Of a stretch of 50,076 nucleotides of DNA, positions 15,918 through 24,245 are shown one piece after another. Under the pieces are notes generated by a model. That model saw only the letters and a program-made list of their open reading frames with translations. It made no database searches and was not told the origin of the DNA. The DNA is taken from NCBI GenBank assembly GCA_012271065.1, contig JAAXHE010000139.1:1-50076 (forward strand). The letters run 5' to 3'. The DNA comes from Candidatus Latescibacterota bacterium. GTDB taxonomy: Bacteria; Latescibacterota; UBA2968; GCA-2709665. Numbering within the stretch: position 1 is the first letter of the stretch; each line of letters begins with the position of its first letter. The translations under genes and the position numbers were made by a program.

Positions 15918-18317
15918 TCAGTTGCATTCCTTGCGATAGACCGGCTCCCCGCCGCAACGCCGCGTGAATACGGCTTTCGCACCACCGGTCAGGTTGCCGC
16001 AGCTGAAGTCACCGTCCCGCGCGGCGTCGTAGTCGGAAACGGCGCCGGCATACACATCTTCCACGCCATTGTGGGCGATTCTGATTCCCGACGCTCGACC
16101 CCGTCCGTCGTCGACCCGTTCGACGGCCACCTTCGGTACGTCTTCCGTAAATGGATAGAGAACAGAAAAAAACCCGGCCCGCCCGCCTCCCGGCTCAATC
16201 CGGCCAGGAAGCCGGAAATACGGAATGTAGACCCAGCCCGGCCCCCCTTTTGGCGGGTATCCGCGGCCCTTCCAGTCCTGTTTTCGGAACCCGCCGCAGA
16301 GGCCGCGGTGTACGGGCAGGGGCGTTGATCCGATATCCGCGGAACACCACAGCAGACCCTGGTTCCCGCAACCGTACCGGAAACACACGCTGCCAGCCGC
16401 CTGAGACTCGACGTCGCCGTAGACGTGCAACAGCCAGTCCAGGTCGAATCCGTCGGCTTCGGCGTGAAGCTCGTCGTGGATGAGGAAATATCCGCGCCGG
16501 GGATGAACGATCGTACGGCGGTGCACGAGGCCGTCGTAGCCTTCGTCGTGATACGCACAGGCCATATCGACGTCGTCATCGGTATGCCAGAATACCAGCT
16601 GACCGGCGCATTCGTTCTGGCTCGCGTTGTTCGCCAGCACGGTATTGTGCGATATCGTCTGTTTGTGCCAGGTGTACTGTTCCGGAAAAATGGAGTAATG
16701 CGGCGAATTCGACGCATCCGGAATCCAGTGGTGCCCGTTGGCGAACATGACGAAGCTCAGCTTGTCGGGGTGGCCGTGTCCGCCTCCGTGCGGGCCGAAA
16801 TCAAAAATCAGATACGCATCGTCTCTCGACCACCCGTCCCGCATCACCGCCAGTCCGGCGTCCGGCAACAGTACCGAGGTATAGGGAGGGTCCTCCTGCG
16901 GGACGGTCGCGAGCTCCTCTCCCTGCAGTGCGGGCGCGACCCCGGAATCCCCCGCCATCCGCAACAGATCACCTCGCCCGATCAGGTATAGCGGGACCCG
17001 GAGTTCCGGAAAGTCTGTCAGCAGATGGCCGTCGTTTCCGTTGGAGTCGTTGATGGATGGAACTTCTCCGAAGGGCGTCAGGGTCTTGCACAGCGCCTCC
17101 AGCACATCCTCCAGGGATTTGCCGTTGTACGCCTTCGACCACACCGCATCTCCAATCAGATGTCTGCCCAGCGCGTACCTGCACATTCCCCTGATCATAT
17201 AGACCGAGTGCGAAGGCGAACATTCCCACCAGTATCCGTCATCCAGGAAGGGCTCGAAACAGGATCCATACAGCTCATCCGCCAACTGCAACCAGCGGCC
17301 CACCTCCGGAAAACCCTCCAGATAGTATGCCAGAAAGACCATTTCCGCCAGCGAACACGACGCCCAGTTCTCCCGTGCCTCGAATCGGTCCCGCATGGCC
17401 AGGTACTGGAACTCACCGAGATCCAGCAGAAAGAACAGAAAACGCAGGCGGTCATAAGACTCAAGGTGTGGTGAGTCGACGAGCAGGTCGTATGACTCCA
17501 TCATCTCCCTGAGGTTGTATGCAGGATCCTGAAAGGTGACGGCTTTCCAGTCAATTCCGGTAAACCGGAACGACTGGTAACGGTCGTAATGGTCCAGATT
17601 TGACAGCAGTACATCCTGCGCCTTCAATGCATACCGCCGGTCGCCTGTAATTGAAAAAGCGGCCGCGCACCCCTGAAGCGCCGTGCGTCTCGCGGAGTCC
17701 TTTTCGTTGACCGCCCGCCCGGTTGGTTGCCCGTTGTAAAGACGCTTAGGGATGGGCGCCCACGTGGGGACCTCGACATCCAGCAGTGAAGAGTCCGGCG
17801 TCCGGTGGCTGCGCTTCGACAGATCGTACGGCATGGTCGCCAGCCTCGGCGTGTCCCGATCGAGAAACGACTGAGTATATGCAGGAAGCCGGTCCGGCGC
17901 GTACGCCTCCACACCGTACAGGGCGACAACCCCGCGTGGATCCGCCTCTCTGCCGTGCAGGTCCTCCCTGACGGGACGCGAAATCCGGACGCGCAGCCCG
18001 TCTGCCCTCACATCGTCGAGCAGATGGAGCTTCACCCTGGGCCCCAGAATCACGTTGTCACGTATCGAATCCAACACCTGCCACGAGCCGGATCCGCGAA
18101 CGGCGACATCGTAATCCGCGGGCATCGCCTTCCATCTCAGCACCACCATCCGGCAGACCACGGGGACGTCAAACCGGACCTCGAACCCGCATTCTCCAGA
18201 CACCGACGACCAGTTTACCGCGTTTTCGATGTCGCCGTCGCTGAGGCACGCGAGGTCGGGGGCGGCGGACCCTCTGATCGTCACCTGACCGGTGTGAAAC
18301 AGGTTCTTGTTCCGCAT
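15918..18317 (-). CDS. Heparinase II/III-like polysaccharide lyase with N-terminal discoidin-like domain
   Basis: A 799-residue protein. Residues about 10-140 resemble an F5/8-type (discoidin-like) carbohydrate-binding domain (LSDGDIENAVNWSS, GFEVRFDVP, VVLRWKAM). Then comes an alpha-helical toroid (ARENWASCSLAEMVFLAYYL, GYWWECSPSHSVYMIR) and a C-terminal beta-sheet domain with GPHGGGHGHPDKLSFV (His about 514 and 516), the pattern of heparinase II/III lyases. These enzymes cleave uronate-containing polymers such as glycosaminoglycans or alginate-like chains by beta-elimination. No signal peptide is evident at the chosen ATG, so it may act in the cytoplasm on oligosaccharides. It leads the minus-strand catabolic block and follows a strong terminator, so it must have its own promoter. 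Confidence 0.85.
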   Translation of the reverse strand: MRNKNLFHTGQVTIRGSAAPDLACLSDGDIENAVNWSSVSGECGFEVRFDVPVVCRMVVLRWKAMPADYDVAVRGSGSWQVLDSIRDNVILGPRVKLHLLDDVRADGLRVRISRPVREDLHGREADPRGVVALYGVEAYAPDRLPAYTQSFLDRDTPRLATMPYDLSKRSHRTPDSSLLDVEVPTWAPIPKRLYNGQPTGRAVNEKDSARRTALQGCAAAFSITGDRRYALKAQDVLLSNLDHYDRYQSFRFTGIDWKAVTFQDPAYNLREMMESYDLLVDSPHLESYDRLRFLFFLLDLGEFQYLAMRDRFEARENWASCSLAEMVFLAYYLEGFPEVGRWLQLADELYGSCFEPFLDDGYWWECSPSHSVYMIRGMCRYALGRHLIGDAVWSKAYNGKSLEDVLEALCKTLTPFGEVPSINDSNGNDGHLLTDFPELRVPLYLIGRGDLLRMAGDSGVAPALQGEELATVPQEDPPYTSVLLPDAGLAVMRDGWSRDDAYLIFDFGPHGGGHGHPDKLSFVMFANGHHWIPDASNSPHYSIFPEQYTWHKQTISHNTVLANNASQNECAGQLVFWHTDDDVDMACAYHDEGYDGLVHRRTIVHPRRGYFLIHDELHAEADGFDLDWLLHVYGDVESQAAGSVCFRYGCGNQGLLWCSADIGSTPLPVHRGLCGGFRKQDWKGRGYPPKGGPGWVYIPYFRLPGRIEPGGGRAGFFSVLYPFTEDVPKVAVERVDDGRGRASGIRIAHNGVEDVYAGAVSDYDAARDGDFSCGNLTGGAKAVFTRRCGGEPVYRKECN

Positions 18318-18366
18318 TGTCCGGCATCCCCAGTCATTCAGGTACGTGTATGAGCCGCGATACACC

Positions 18367-18406
18367 AAAAACAGACCTCTGGAACGTGGATCCGGGGGTC
18401 TGTTTT
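18367..18406 (-). terminator. Strong bidirectional-looking terminator
   Basis: AAAACAGACC (18368-18377) pairs perfectly with GGTCTGTTTT (18397-18406) around a 19-base loop, and T-runs lie on both flanks. On the minus strand it separates the corrinoid adenosyltransferase gene from the heparinase gene. Confidence 0.7.
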
Positions 18407-18499
18407 ATTGGCAACACAACGCATCGGACGGTATGACCTCAAGATAAACCTGCGGTCAGGGCCAGACAAACACTTTTCCGGTACCCCCGGCAAAACGAA

Positions 18500-18527
18500 A
18501 TACCGGCCTGAGGCGGCCGGCCGGTAT
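18500..18527 (-). terminator. Hairpin just after the corrinoid adenosyltransferase stop
   Basis: ATACCGGCC (18500-18508) pairs with GGCCGGTAT (18519-18527). On the minus strand it is followed by TTCGTTTTG, 20 bases after the stop codon, so it is likely the first terminator of this gene. Confidence 0.6.
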
Positions 18528-18547
18528 CAGGTCCAGGCTATGTGACG

Positions 18548-19159
18548 CTAGAATTCGATTCCTTCACGTGCGGGTACCCCTCGGGCATAATAGTGCTTGA
18601 CCTTGCGCATCTCCGTCGCCAGATCGACGCGTTCGACAAGCGCGCCCCACACCTTGTGACCTGTCAGCACCAGTTCGCACCGGCGGTCCCCCTCGTACAG
18701 ATCCAGAAGATCCATCACGTCCTCCCGCTCCAGCAGCCCGTAGACGGTCGCAGCGAGAATCTCGTCCAGTATCAGCAGATCCTGAGTGCCTTCCCGAAGC
18801 AGCATCCGGGCAATTTCGAGTCCGCGCCGCGCTTCCTGAATGTCCTGCGGCTCCGCGCCGAATCGAAACGACCCATCCGGCATCATGCGTTCACATCCGG
18901 TCGGATGCAACGTCACCCCGTCGAGCTGTCTCAGGACGTGGCGTTCGGAGTAGTGCTCCGTCTCTCCATCGTACCCCTTGTCGAACTGCACCAGGTCCAC
19001 CCTCCTGCCGGCCCCGACAGCACGGACGGCCAGCCCGATGCAACTGGTGGTTTTGCCCTTTCCGTAACCGTAATAGACATGGACCTGGTGAATCCGGTCT
19101 TCGGCCTGCGCCGGTGGAATGACGCGAGGCCGGGCGGGTGTACGCTTACGCTTTGTCAT
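18548..19159 (-). CDS. cobO: Cob(I)yrinic acid a,c-diamide adenosyltransferase
   Basis: A 203-residue P-loop protein of the CobA/CobO/BtuR family, which transfers the adenosyl group of ATP to reduced corrinoids to make adenosylcobalamin. The P-loop GYGKGKTT is at about 31-38. The family's ILDEI strand (LLILDEILAATVYGLL) and LTGHKVWGALVERVDLATEM, where TGR is usual, are present. The ATG at 19157-19159 gives the normal family length. Only AAGG about 10 bases upstream serves as a ribosome binding site. It is divergent from hpnC and followed by two hairpin terminators, so it is monocistronic. No other cobalamin gene or riboswitch is visible. Confidence 0.88.
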   Translation of the reverse strand: MTKRKRTPARPRVIPPAQAEDRIHQVHVYYGYGKGKTTSCIGLAVRAVGAGRRVDLVQFDKGYDGETEHYSERHVLRQLDGVTLHPTGCERMMPDGSFRFGAEPQDIQEARRGLEIARMLLREGTQDLLILDEILAATVYGLLEREDVMDLLDLYEGDRRCELVLTGHKVWGALVERVDLATEMRKVKHYYARGVPAREGIEF

Positions 19160-19260
19160 CTGAATATCGCCTTGTGCGGCAACGTGAGCTCGAATCCGAT
19201 CTCTGTCCGTCGGGCGCCTATTTCTGGCGGATTCGAATATTATCAATTATCTTAATATGT
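19160..19260. promoter_or_regulatory. Divergent promoter region of cobO and hpnC
   Basis: A 101-base gap between divergent starts. The 30 bases before hpnC (TATTATCAATTATCTTAATA) are far more AT-rich than the surroundings, as expected for promoters. I cannot assign -35 and -10 boxes uniquely. Confidence 0.4.
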
Positions 19261-20190
19261 ATGGATACGCTCGCAAATCCGGCCGCCGTATCATCCCCGA
19301 TATCCGCGGCCACGTCGCTTGACGACGCGTTCGCCTATTGCGAAGCCCTGACCCGCAGGCACTACGAAAACTTCCCCGTGGGCTCCCGGCTGATTCCCGC
19401 CAGGATACGGCCGCACGTGTACAGCATCTATGCCTTCGCGCGTACTGCCGACGACGTGGCGGACGAACCCGGCCTGGCTCCGGCCGAACGCACGCGGCGG
19501 CTGGATGAATGGGATGCGAAACTCGCCTCCTGCACGGTTGCGCCCGAAGGCCCCATACTGACCGCCCTCGCAGAGACGATCCGGTCACAGCAACTTCCCC
19601 GCCGACACCTGCACGATCTGCTCCACGCATTCAAGATGGACGTGGTCACGCACCGGCATGGAACATTCAATCACCTGCTGTCCTACTGCCGGTACTCCGC
19701 AGCGCCGGTGGGACGCCTCATTCTGCACCTTTTTTCATACACGGACGCGCGCCGCGCATATCTATCCGATCTGATCTGTACGGCACTTCAGCTGGCCAAC
19801 TTCTGGCAGGACATCGCGATTGACTTCTCCCGGGGTCGCATCTACCTGCCCCGGTACGATATGGACCGTTTCGGCGTTTCGGAAGACGACCTGGCAGAAG
19901 GCCGGCCCACCGACGGCTTCAGAGCATTATTGACCTGCGAAATCGAACGCACGAGGCTGCTTTTCCAGAAGGGCGCCGAACTGCCGGACCTGGTCTCCGG
20001 CCGACTCAAATACGAACTGCGGCTTACCTGGCTGGGCGGAATGCGAATCCTCGACAAGATCCATACCGGCGGATACGACGTCTTCAGTTGTCGCCCGAAG
20101 ATTGAAAAACGGGATATTCCCGGCCTGTTCTTCAGCGCCCTCTTCCGGCCCCCGCCTGCCTGCAGCGAATCCCGTTTGCGACCCCAATGA
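19261..20190 (+). CDS. hpnC: Squalene synthesis protein HpnC (hydroxysqualene synthase)
   Basis: A 309-residue member of the squalene/phytoene synthase family. It carries the Asp-rich motif TADDVADE (about 61-68) and a second one, QLANFWQDIAIDFSRGRIYLP, plus the family-typical YCRYSAAPVGRL. In the three-enzyme bacterial route HpnC converts presqualene diphosphate to hydroxysqualene. No clear ribosome binding site precedes the ATG, and the upstream bases are AT-rich, suggesting a transcript that starts very close to the gene. The stop overlaps the hpnD start by 4 bases (ATGA). Confidence 0.92.
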   Translation: MDTLANPAAVSSPISAATSLDDAFAYCEALTRRHYENFPVGSRLIPARIRPHVYSIYAFARTADDVADEPGLAPAERTRRLDEWDAKLASCTVAPEGPILTALAETIRSQQLPRRHLHDLLHAFKMDVVTHRHGTFNHLLSYCRYSAAPVGRLILHLFSYTDARRAYLSDLICTALQLANFWQDIAIDFSRGRIYLPRYDMDRFGVSEDDLAEGRPTDGFRALLTCEIERTRLLFQKGAELPDLVSGRLKYELRLTWLGGMRILDKIHTGGYDVFSCRPKIEKRDIPGLFFSALFRPPPACSESRLRPQ

Positions 20191-21047
20191 ACATAAAGTC
20201 CTACACCGAGGCCCTCGTACGCAATGCGCGCAGCAACTTCTATTACGCTTTCGTCTTTCTGCCCAGACCAAAGCGAGAAGCCATTTTTGCCACGTACGCC
20301 TTCAGCCGTCACACCGACGACCTTGTCGACGACGCGGAATCGCGGGAAGCCGCCGCCCGAAACCTCGCGAGCTGGCGCGCCGAAACCCACGCGTGTTTCG
20401 ACGGCAGGCCACAACATCCGATTACCGCCAACCTGCATAAGGCCCTGAAGCGCTTCAGGATACCTAAAGAACACTTTCTCAAACTGATTGACGGCGTGGA
20501 GATGGACCTTGTCAAGAATCGCTATCAGACCTTCGGCGATCTATACGAATATTGTTACCGCGTCGCCTCAATTGTCGGCCTGATTTGCATCGAGATCTTC
20601 GGCTATACCAGGCGGGCATCCCGGGACTACGCGGTCAACCTTGGAGTTGCACTGCAACTTACGAACATTCTGCGCGACATCAAGACCGACGCAATGAGAG
20701 ACCGCATCTATCTTCCGCTGGAAGACTTGAGACGTTTCAACTACACCGAAAGAGACCTTTTCGACGGAATCACCACAACCCGGTTCCGGAACCTGATGCA
20801 ATTCCAATGCGGTCGGGCGTGGAACTACTACAGAAAAGCGGCTCAGTGCCTGCCGAGAGAGGATCGCCAGAACCTCTTTCCGGCCGAAATCATGGGTTGC
20901 ATCTACAGCCGCCTCCTCAGTCGCATCGAAGCCGTCAATTACAACGTGTACCAACATCCGATTCGCGTAAACAATCTGAAAAAGCTGGGCATCGCACTCG
21001 AATTCTGCCTTCGCAACCGGATTGGCATGCGGGAGAAATCGCCGTGA
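20187..21047 (+). CDS. hpnD: Presqualene diphosphate synthase HpnD
   Basis: A 286-residue member of the squalene/phytoene synthase family. The motifs HTDDLVDD (about 42-49) and NILRDIKTDAMRDRIYLPLEDL bind the Mg-diphosphates of two farnesyl diphosphates, which are condensed to presqualene diphosphate. It starts at the ATGA overlapping the hpnC stop and ends at the GTGA overlapping the hpnE start. The three genes are therefore translationally coupled. The product feeds HpnC. Confidence 0.93.
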   Translation: MNIKSYTEALVRNARSNFYYAFVFLPRPKREAIFATYAFSRHTDDLVDDAESREAAARNLASWRAETHACFDGRPQHPITANLHKALKRFRIPKEHFLKLIDGVEMDLVKNRYQTFGDLYEYCYRVASIVGLICIEIFGYTRRASRDYAVNLGVALQLTNILRDIKTDAMRDRIYLPLEDLRRFNYTERDLFDGITTTRFRNLMQFQCGRAWNYYRKAAQCLPREDRQNLFPAEIMGCIYSRLLSRIEAVNYNVYQHPIRVNNLKKLGIALEFCLRNRIGMREKSP

Positions 21048-22369
21048 GGCGTGTGATTATCATCGGCGGCGGCTTTGCGGGTCTCGCCGCGGGTGTTCGC
21101 CTTGCCGAGCGGGGAACATGCGTCGTCAACCTGTTTGAGCGCAGGAAACACCTGGGCGGGCGTGCCTATTCATTTACCGATCGAGCATCTGGCGATACCG
21201 TGGACAACGGCCAGCACCTCTTCATGAAATGTTATTTCCAGACCAGGGAGTTTCTGGAAACCATCGGTACAGGAGACCGCCTGCGATTTCAGGAAGCATT
21301 CCGTCTGGATTTCCTGCACCCCGGGTTGGGCCATACCCCTCTCAATTTTCCCCGATTGCTGCCGGCTCCGCTCAATCTGCTGGCCGGCTTTATGCGTTAC
21401 GCGCCGGTCAACCTGCGGGACGTCGTTCGCCTGCGACGCGTGAGGACGGCTCTGGCGAAAACGTTGCAATCCGGTCTCACGGTCAACGAATGGCTGGTGG
21501 AATGCAGGCAATCTCCGGCCATCCGGCAGGCGTTCTGGGACCCGCTCTGCATCTCCGCGCTGAACCAGCATCCCGACGCCGCCCCGGCCAGCCACCTGAC
21601 TTCCGTCCTGAAGCTTGCGTTTCTCGGGCGCTCCGATTCAACCCTGATGGGCTATCCCGGCGTTGGGCTCAGCGCGATGTACACCGACGCGGCGAGGCGC
21701 TTTATCCACAGGCACGGAGGCGCGTGCCACGTTGGCGAGGCGGCCACTGAACTGCGCGTTGCCGAGGACGGCCGAATTCGGGTCCGGCTGAAATCGGGGC
21801 CGGTTGTGACAGCCGATGCCGCCATCTGCGCGATCACGCCACCCGCGCTGTGTCGCCTGTTGCCGGAAGGGCTCGAAGATCTCAGGATTCGATTGAAGTC
21901 CTTCTATCCTTCCCCGATTCTATCCGTTAACCTCTGGTTCAGGGCGCCCGTACTCAACATGCCTTTCGTCGGCCTCCTCACGGGACGTATGGACTGGATA
22001 TTCAACAAGCCGATGCTCTACAACGGTCGCGACAGAGCGTCGCCCGGGCACGTTACCCTCGTTGCCAGCGCCGCCGACGGGCTGGTGGACCAGCCTGACG
22101 AAAAACTCGTGGGGATTGCGCTGAGTGACCTGCATAAGTTCCTGCCCGAAACCAGAAACATTCCTATGGAACACCATCTCGTTGTGCGGGAGAGACATGC
22201 AACATTCGCGCTTCCAACGGGACAATCTCCCCCACCGAATCGCACGGCCGCGCCCGGACTCTATGTTGCAGGAGACTGGACCGACACCGGACTGCCTGCC
22301 ACCGTAGAAAGTGCCGTAGAAAGCGGCTATCGGGCGGCGGCGCATACTCTCGAATACCTCAACGCATAA
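21044..22369 (+). CDS. hpnE: Hydroxysqualene dehydroxylase HpnE (FAD amine-oxidase fold)
   Basis: A 441-residue FAD-dependent enzyme. The dinucleotide-binding motif IIGGGFAGLAAGVRLAERG opens the protein, and a C-terminal FAD motif lies in GLYVAGDWTDTGLPATVESAV. It reduces hydroxysqualene to squalene. The start is a GTG at 21044-21046 with GGAGA 7 bases upstream, overlapping the hpnD stop by 4 bases. No squalene-hopene cyclase lies in the window, so squalene could serve hopanoids made elsewhere on the chromosome or be an end product. Confidence 0.93.
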   Translation: MRRVIIIGGGFAGLAAGVRLAERGTCVVNLFERRKHLGGRAYSFTDRASGDTVDNGQHLFMKCYFQTREFLETIGTGDRLRFQEAFRLDFLHPGLGHTPLNFPRLLPAPLNLLAGFMRYAPVNLRDVVRLRRVRTALAKTLQSGLTVNEWLVECRQSPAIRQAFWDPLCISALNQHPDAAPASHLTSVLKLAFLGRSDSTLMGYPGVGLSAMYTDAARRFIHRHGGACHVGEAATELRVAEDGRIRVRLKSGPVVTADAAICAITPPALCRLLPEGLEDLRIRLKSFYPSPILSVNLWFRAPVLNMPFVGLLTGRMDWIFNKPMLYNGRDRASPGHVTLVASAADGLVDQPDEKLVGIALSDLHKFLPETRNIPMEHHLVVRERHATFALPTGQSPPPNRTAAPGLYVAGDWTDTGLPATVESAVESGYRAAAHTLEYLNA

Positions 22370-22383
22370 CCGGTCCAGGCGGT

Positions 22384-22773
22384 TCAGCCAACCCGGAAGT
22401 TCGCTACGCCCTGTTCAATATAGACCCGGGTCTCAATGTCCACGGCAGTAATTCCTTCGATGTAGGGATCGCCTTTGACATCTACCGCGGCCAGTGGCAG
22501 TCCGTCGATCTGATAGAAATCCTCGCCGTCGTGAGCTTGCGCGGTCAGTTCCGGATCCGCGCCGGTACGCGCACTGAATCGATCGTAGAAATCGTCCGGA
22601 GCCATTGCGTAGAGATTGGCCCCGGTGCCCACGTACTCTCCCGTATCCGGATGACGGCTGAACCCGAGTCCCGTGAGGAAATCCGCGTGGGCTTTCAGGT
22701 TACCCATCACCACGACCGTATCGTCTTCCTCAAGAATGAAACTCTGAAATTTCCCGATCTCGCGCCTCTTCAT
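22384..22773 (-). CDS. Small hypothetical protein
   Basis: A 129-residue protein of unknown function, convergent with hpnE (14-base gap). It is acidic, with no membrane segment or signal peptide. Its predicted strands (TVVVMGNL, YIEGITAVDIETRVYIEQG) suggest an alpha/beta or beta-rich cytoplasmic protein. GGAGG lies 10 bases before the ATG. It lies downstream of the threonine synthase gene on the same strand with a 131-base gap, so co-transcription is possible. I do not recognise the family. Confidence 0.55.
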   Translation of the reverse strand: MKRREIGKFQSFILEEDDTVVVMGNLKAHADFLTGLGFSRHPDTGEYVGTGANLYAMAPDDFYDRFSARTGADPELTAQAHDGEDFYQIDGLPLAAVDVKGDPYIEGITAVDIETRVYIEQGVANFRVG

Positions 22774-22904
22774 CCGCCGGACACCTCCTTTCGTGCACGG
22801 TTAACGACCCGCCAGCATGTCGTGGGTCATTTGCGCCAACCTGCAGCGACTCACCGTCGACGCGACTGTGAAATGCCGGCAGGGAACGCACCCTGGCAAA
22901 CGTC

Positions 22905-24095
22905 TCACCTGTCGCCGGCGCGGTCTGCCGCTGACATCGTCTCGATGTATTTCAACCCCGTACCGGTATTGAACAACACGACCCGGTCCTCGGAAGAGAT
23001 CCACCCGTCCTCGACGAGTTTCTTGAGACCGGCAAGCGTCGCCGCGCCTTCGGGCGCCGGAAAAATGCCAGTCGCGGAAGCCATTTCATCGACGCATGCC
23101 AACAGGGCCCCGTCGGTGACAGCGACCGCCGTGCCACGGCTTTCCCGGATGGCATTCAACATGAGAAAGTCACCTACGGCGCCGGGCACCCGGAGGCCCG
23201 ACGCAACGGTTTCCGCGCCTTTCCAGAAGCCGGCCGACTCCGCGCCCGTCTCAAATGCCCTGACGATGGGCGCACAGCCCGCTGCCTGTACGGCCACCAT
23301 CCGGGGACGCGCGGAGCCGATCCATCCCATTGCTTCCATTTCGTCGAACGCCTTCCACATCCCAATCAGGCCCGTACCGCCTCCCGTGGGATACAGGACG
23401 ACATCCGGCAACGCCCAGCCCAACTGCTCGGCAAGCTCGTATCCCATTGTCTTCTTTCCCTCTACCCGGTACGGTTCCTTGAGCGTTGAAACGTCGAACC
23501 AGCCCTCTTCGGCCTTTCCATCGGCCACCAGCTTCCCGCAATCCGTAATCAGACCGTCCACAAGCGTCAGTTGCGCACCCAACTGCCGGCACTCCACCAT
23601 GTTTGCCTCCGGTGCATCCGCCGGCATGAATATATGTGCAGTCAGCCCTGCCCGAGCCGCGTAAGCCGCCGTTGCCCCTCCCGCATTCCCCGCCGACGGA
23701 ATGGCCACTGCAACCGCCCCCAGTTCCACCGCCCTGGATATTGCCGCCGACAATCCGCGCGCCTTGAAGGATCCTGTGGGATTGACCCCCTCGTCCTTTA
23801 CGTAGAGTCCGGGCACGCCTAACCGCTTTCCCAGCGCATCGACCCGCAGAAGTGGCGTGAATCCCTCACCCAGGCTCACCCGGTACGCCGCCCGTTCGAC
23901 GGGCAGGACCTCCTCGTATCGCCACATCGTCGCCTCCCGTCCCGGCAAATCCGCTCTGTCGACGGATCGCGACGCACTTTCCAGATCGTACCTGGCGAAG
24001 AGCGGCGCCTCGCAGCACGCACTCAGATTCCAGAGCCTCTGTTTATCGTGACTTCGGTCACAGCGGGTACATATCAGGTCGACCAGATATCCCAT
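22905..24095 (-). CDS. thrC: Threonine synthase
   Basis: A 396-residue PLP enzyme of fold type II that converts O-phosphohomoserine to threonine. The N-terminal zinc-ribbon-like cysteines (C9, C12, C27, C28) are typical of the class with an N-terminal C-x-x-C. The Schiff-base lysine is K111 in NPTGSFKARG. The phosphate-binding loop is PSAGNAGGATAA, and TGGGTGLIGMWKAF is conserved. I choose the ATG at 24093-24095, with AGGAGG 4 bases upstream, over a longer reading that starts outside the conserved part. Alternative: a cysteate or other beta-replacing synthase of the same fold. The threonine aldolase at 3.9-5.0 kb would use its product. Confidence 0.85.
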   Translation of the reverse strand: MGYLVDLICTRCDRSHDKQRLWNLSACCEAPLFARYDLESASRSVDRADLPGREATMWRYEEVLPVERAAYRVSLGEGFTPLLRVDALGKRLGVPGLYVKDEGVNPTGSFKARGLSAAISRAVELGAVAVAIPSAGNAGGATAAYAARAGLTAHIFMPADAPEANMVECRQLGAQLTLVDGLITDCGKLVADGKAEEGWFDVSTLKEPYRVEGKKTMGYELAEQLGWALPDVVLYPTGGGTGLIGMWKAFDEMEAMGWIGSARPRMVAVQAAGCAPIVRAFETGAESAGFWKGAETVASGLRVPGAVGDFLMLNAIRESRGTAVAVTDGALLACVDEMASATGIFPAPEGAATLAGLKKLVEDGWISSEDRVVLFNTGTGLKYIETMSAADRAGDR

Positions 24096-24245
24096 CCATC
24101 CTCCTGCGAGGGCACCCGGGCATTCGTAGGCCGCGACGACGCGTCGAAACGGACATATCATACACACCAGCCTGCACGAAGTCAAGCACCGGCGCGGGTT
24201 CTGGCCAGCGGAGCACTGACCATGCATTACGCCGGAACGTCGCCC

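Noticed and set aside
14646..16328. A 560-codon plus-strand open frame
   Set aside because: It is antisense to the M14-like, ComA-like and heparinase genes, with no ribosome binding site and no recognisable domain.
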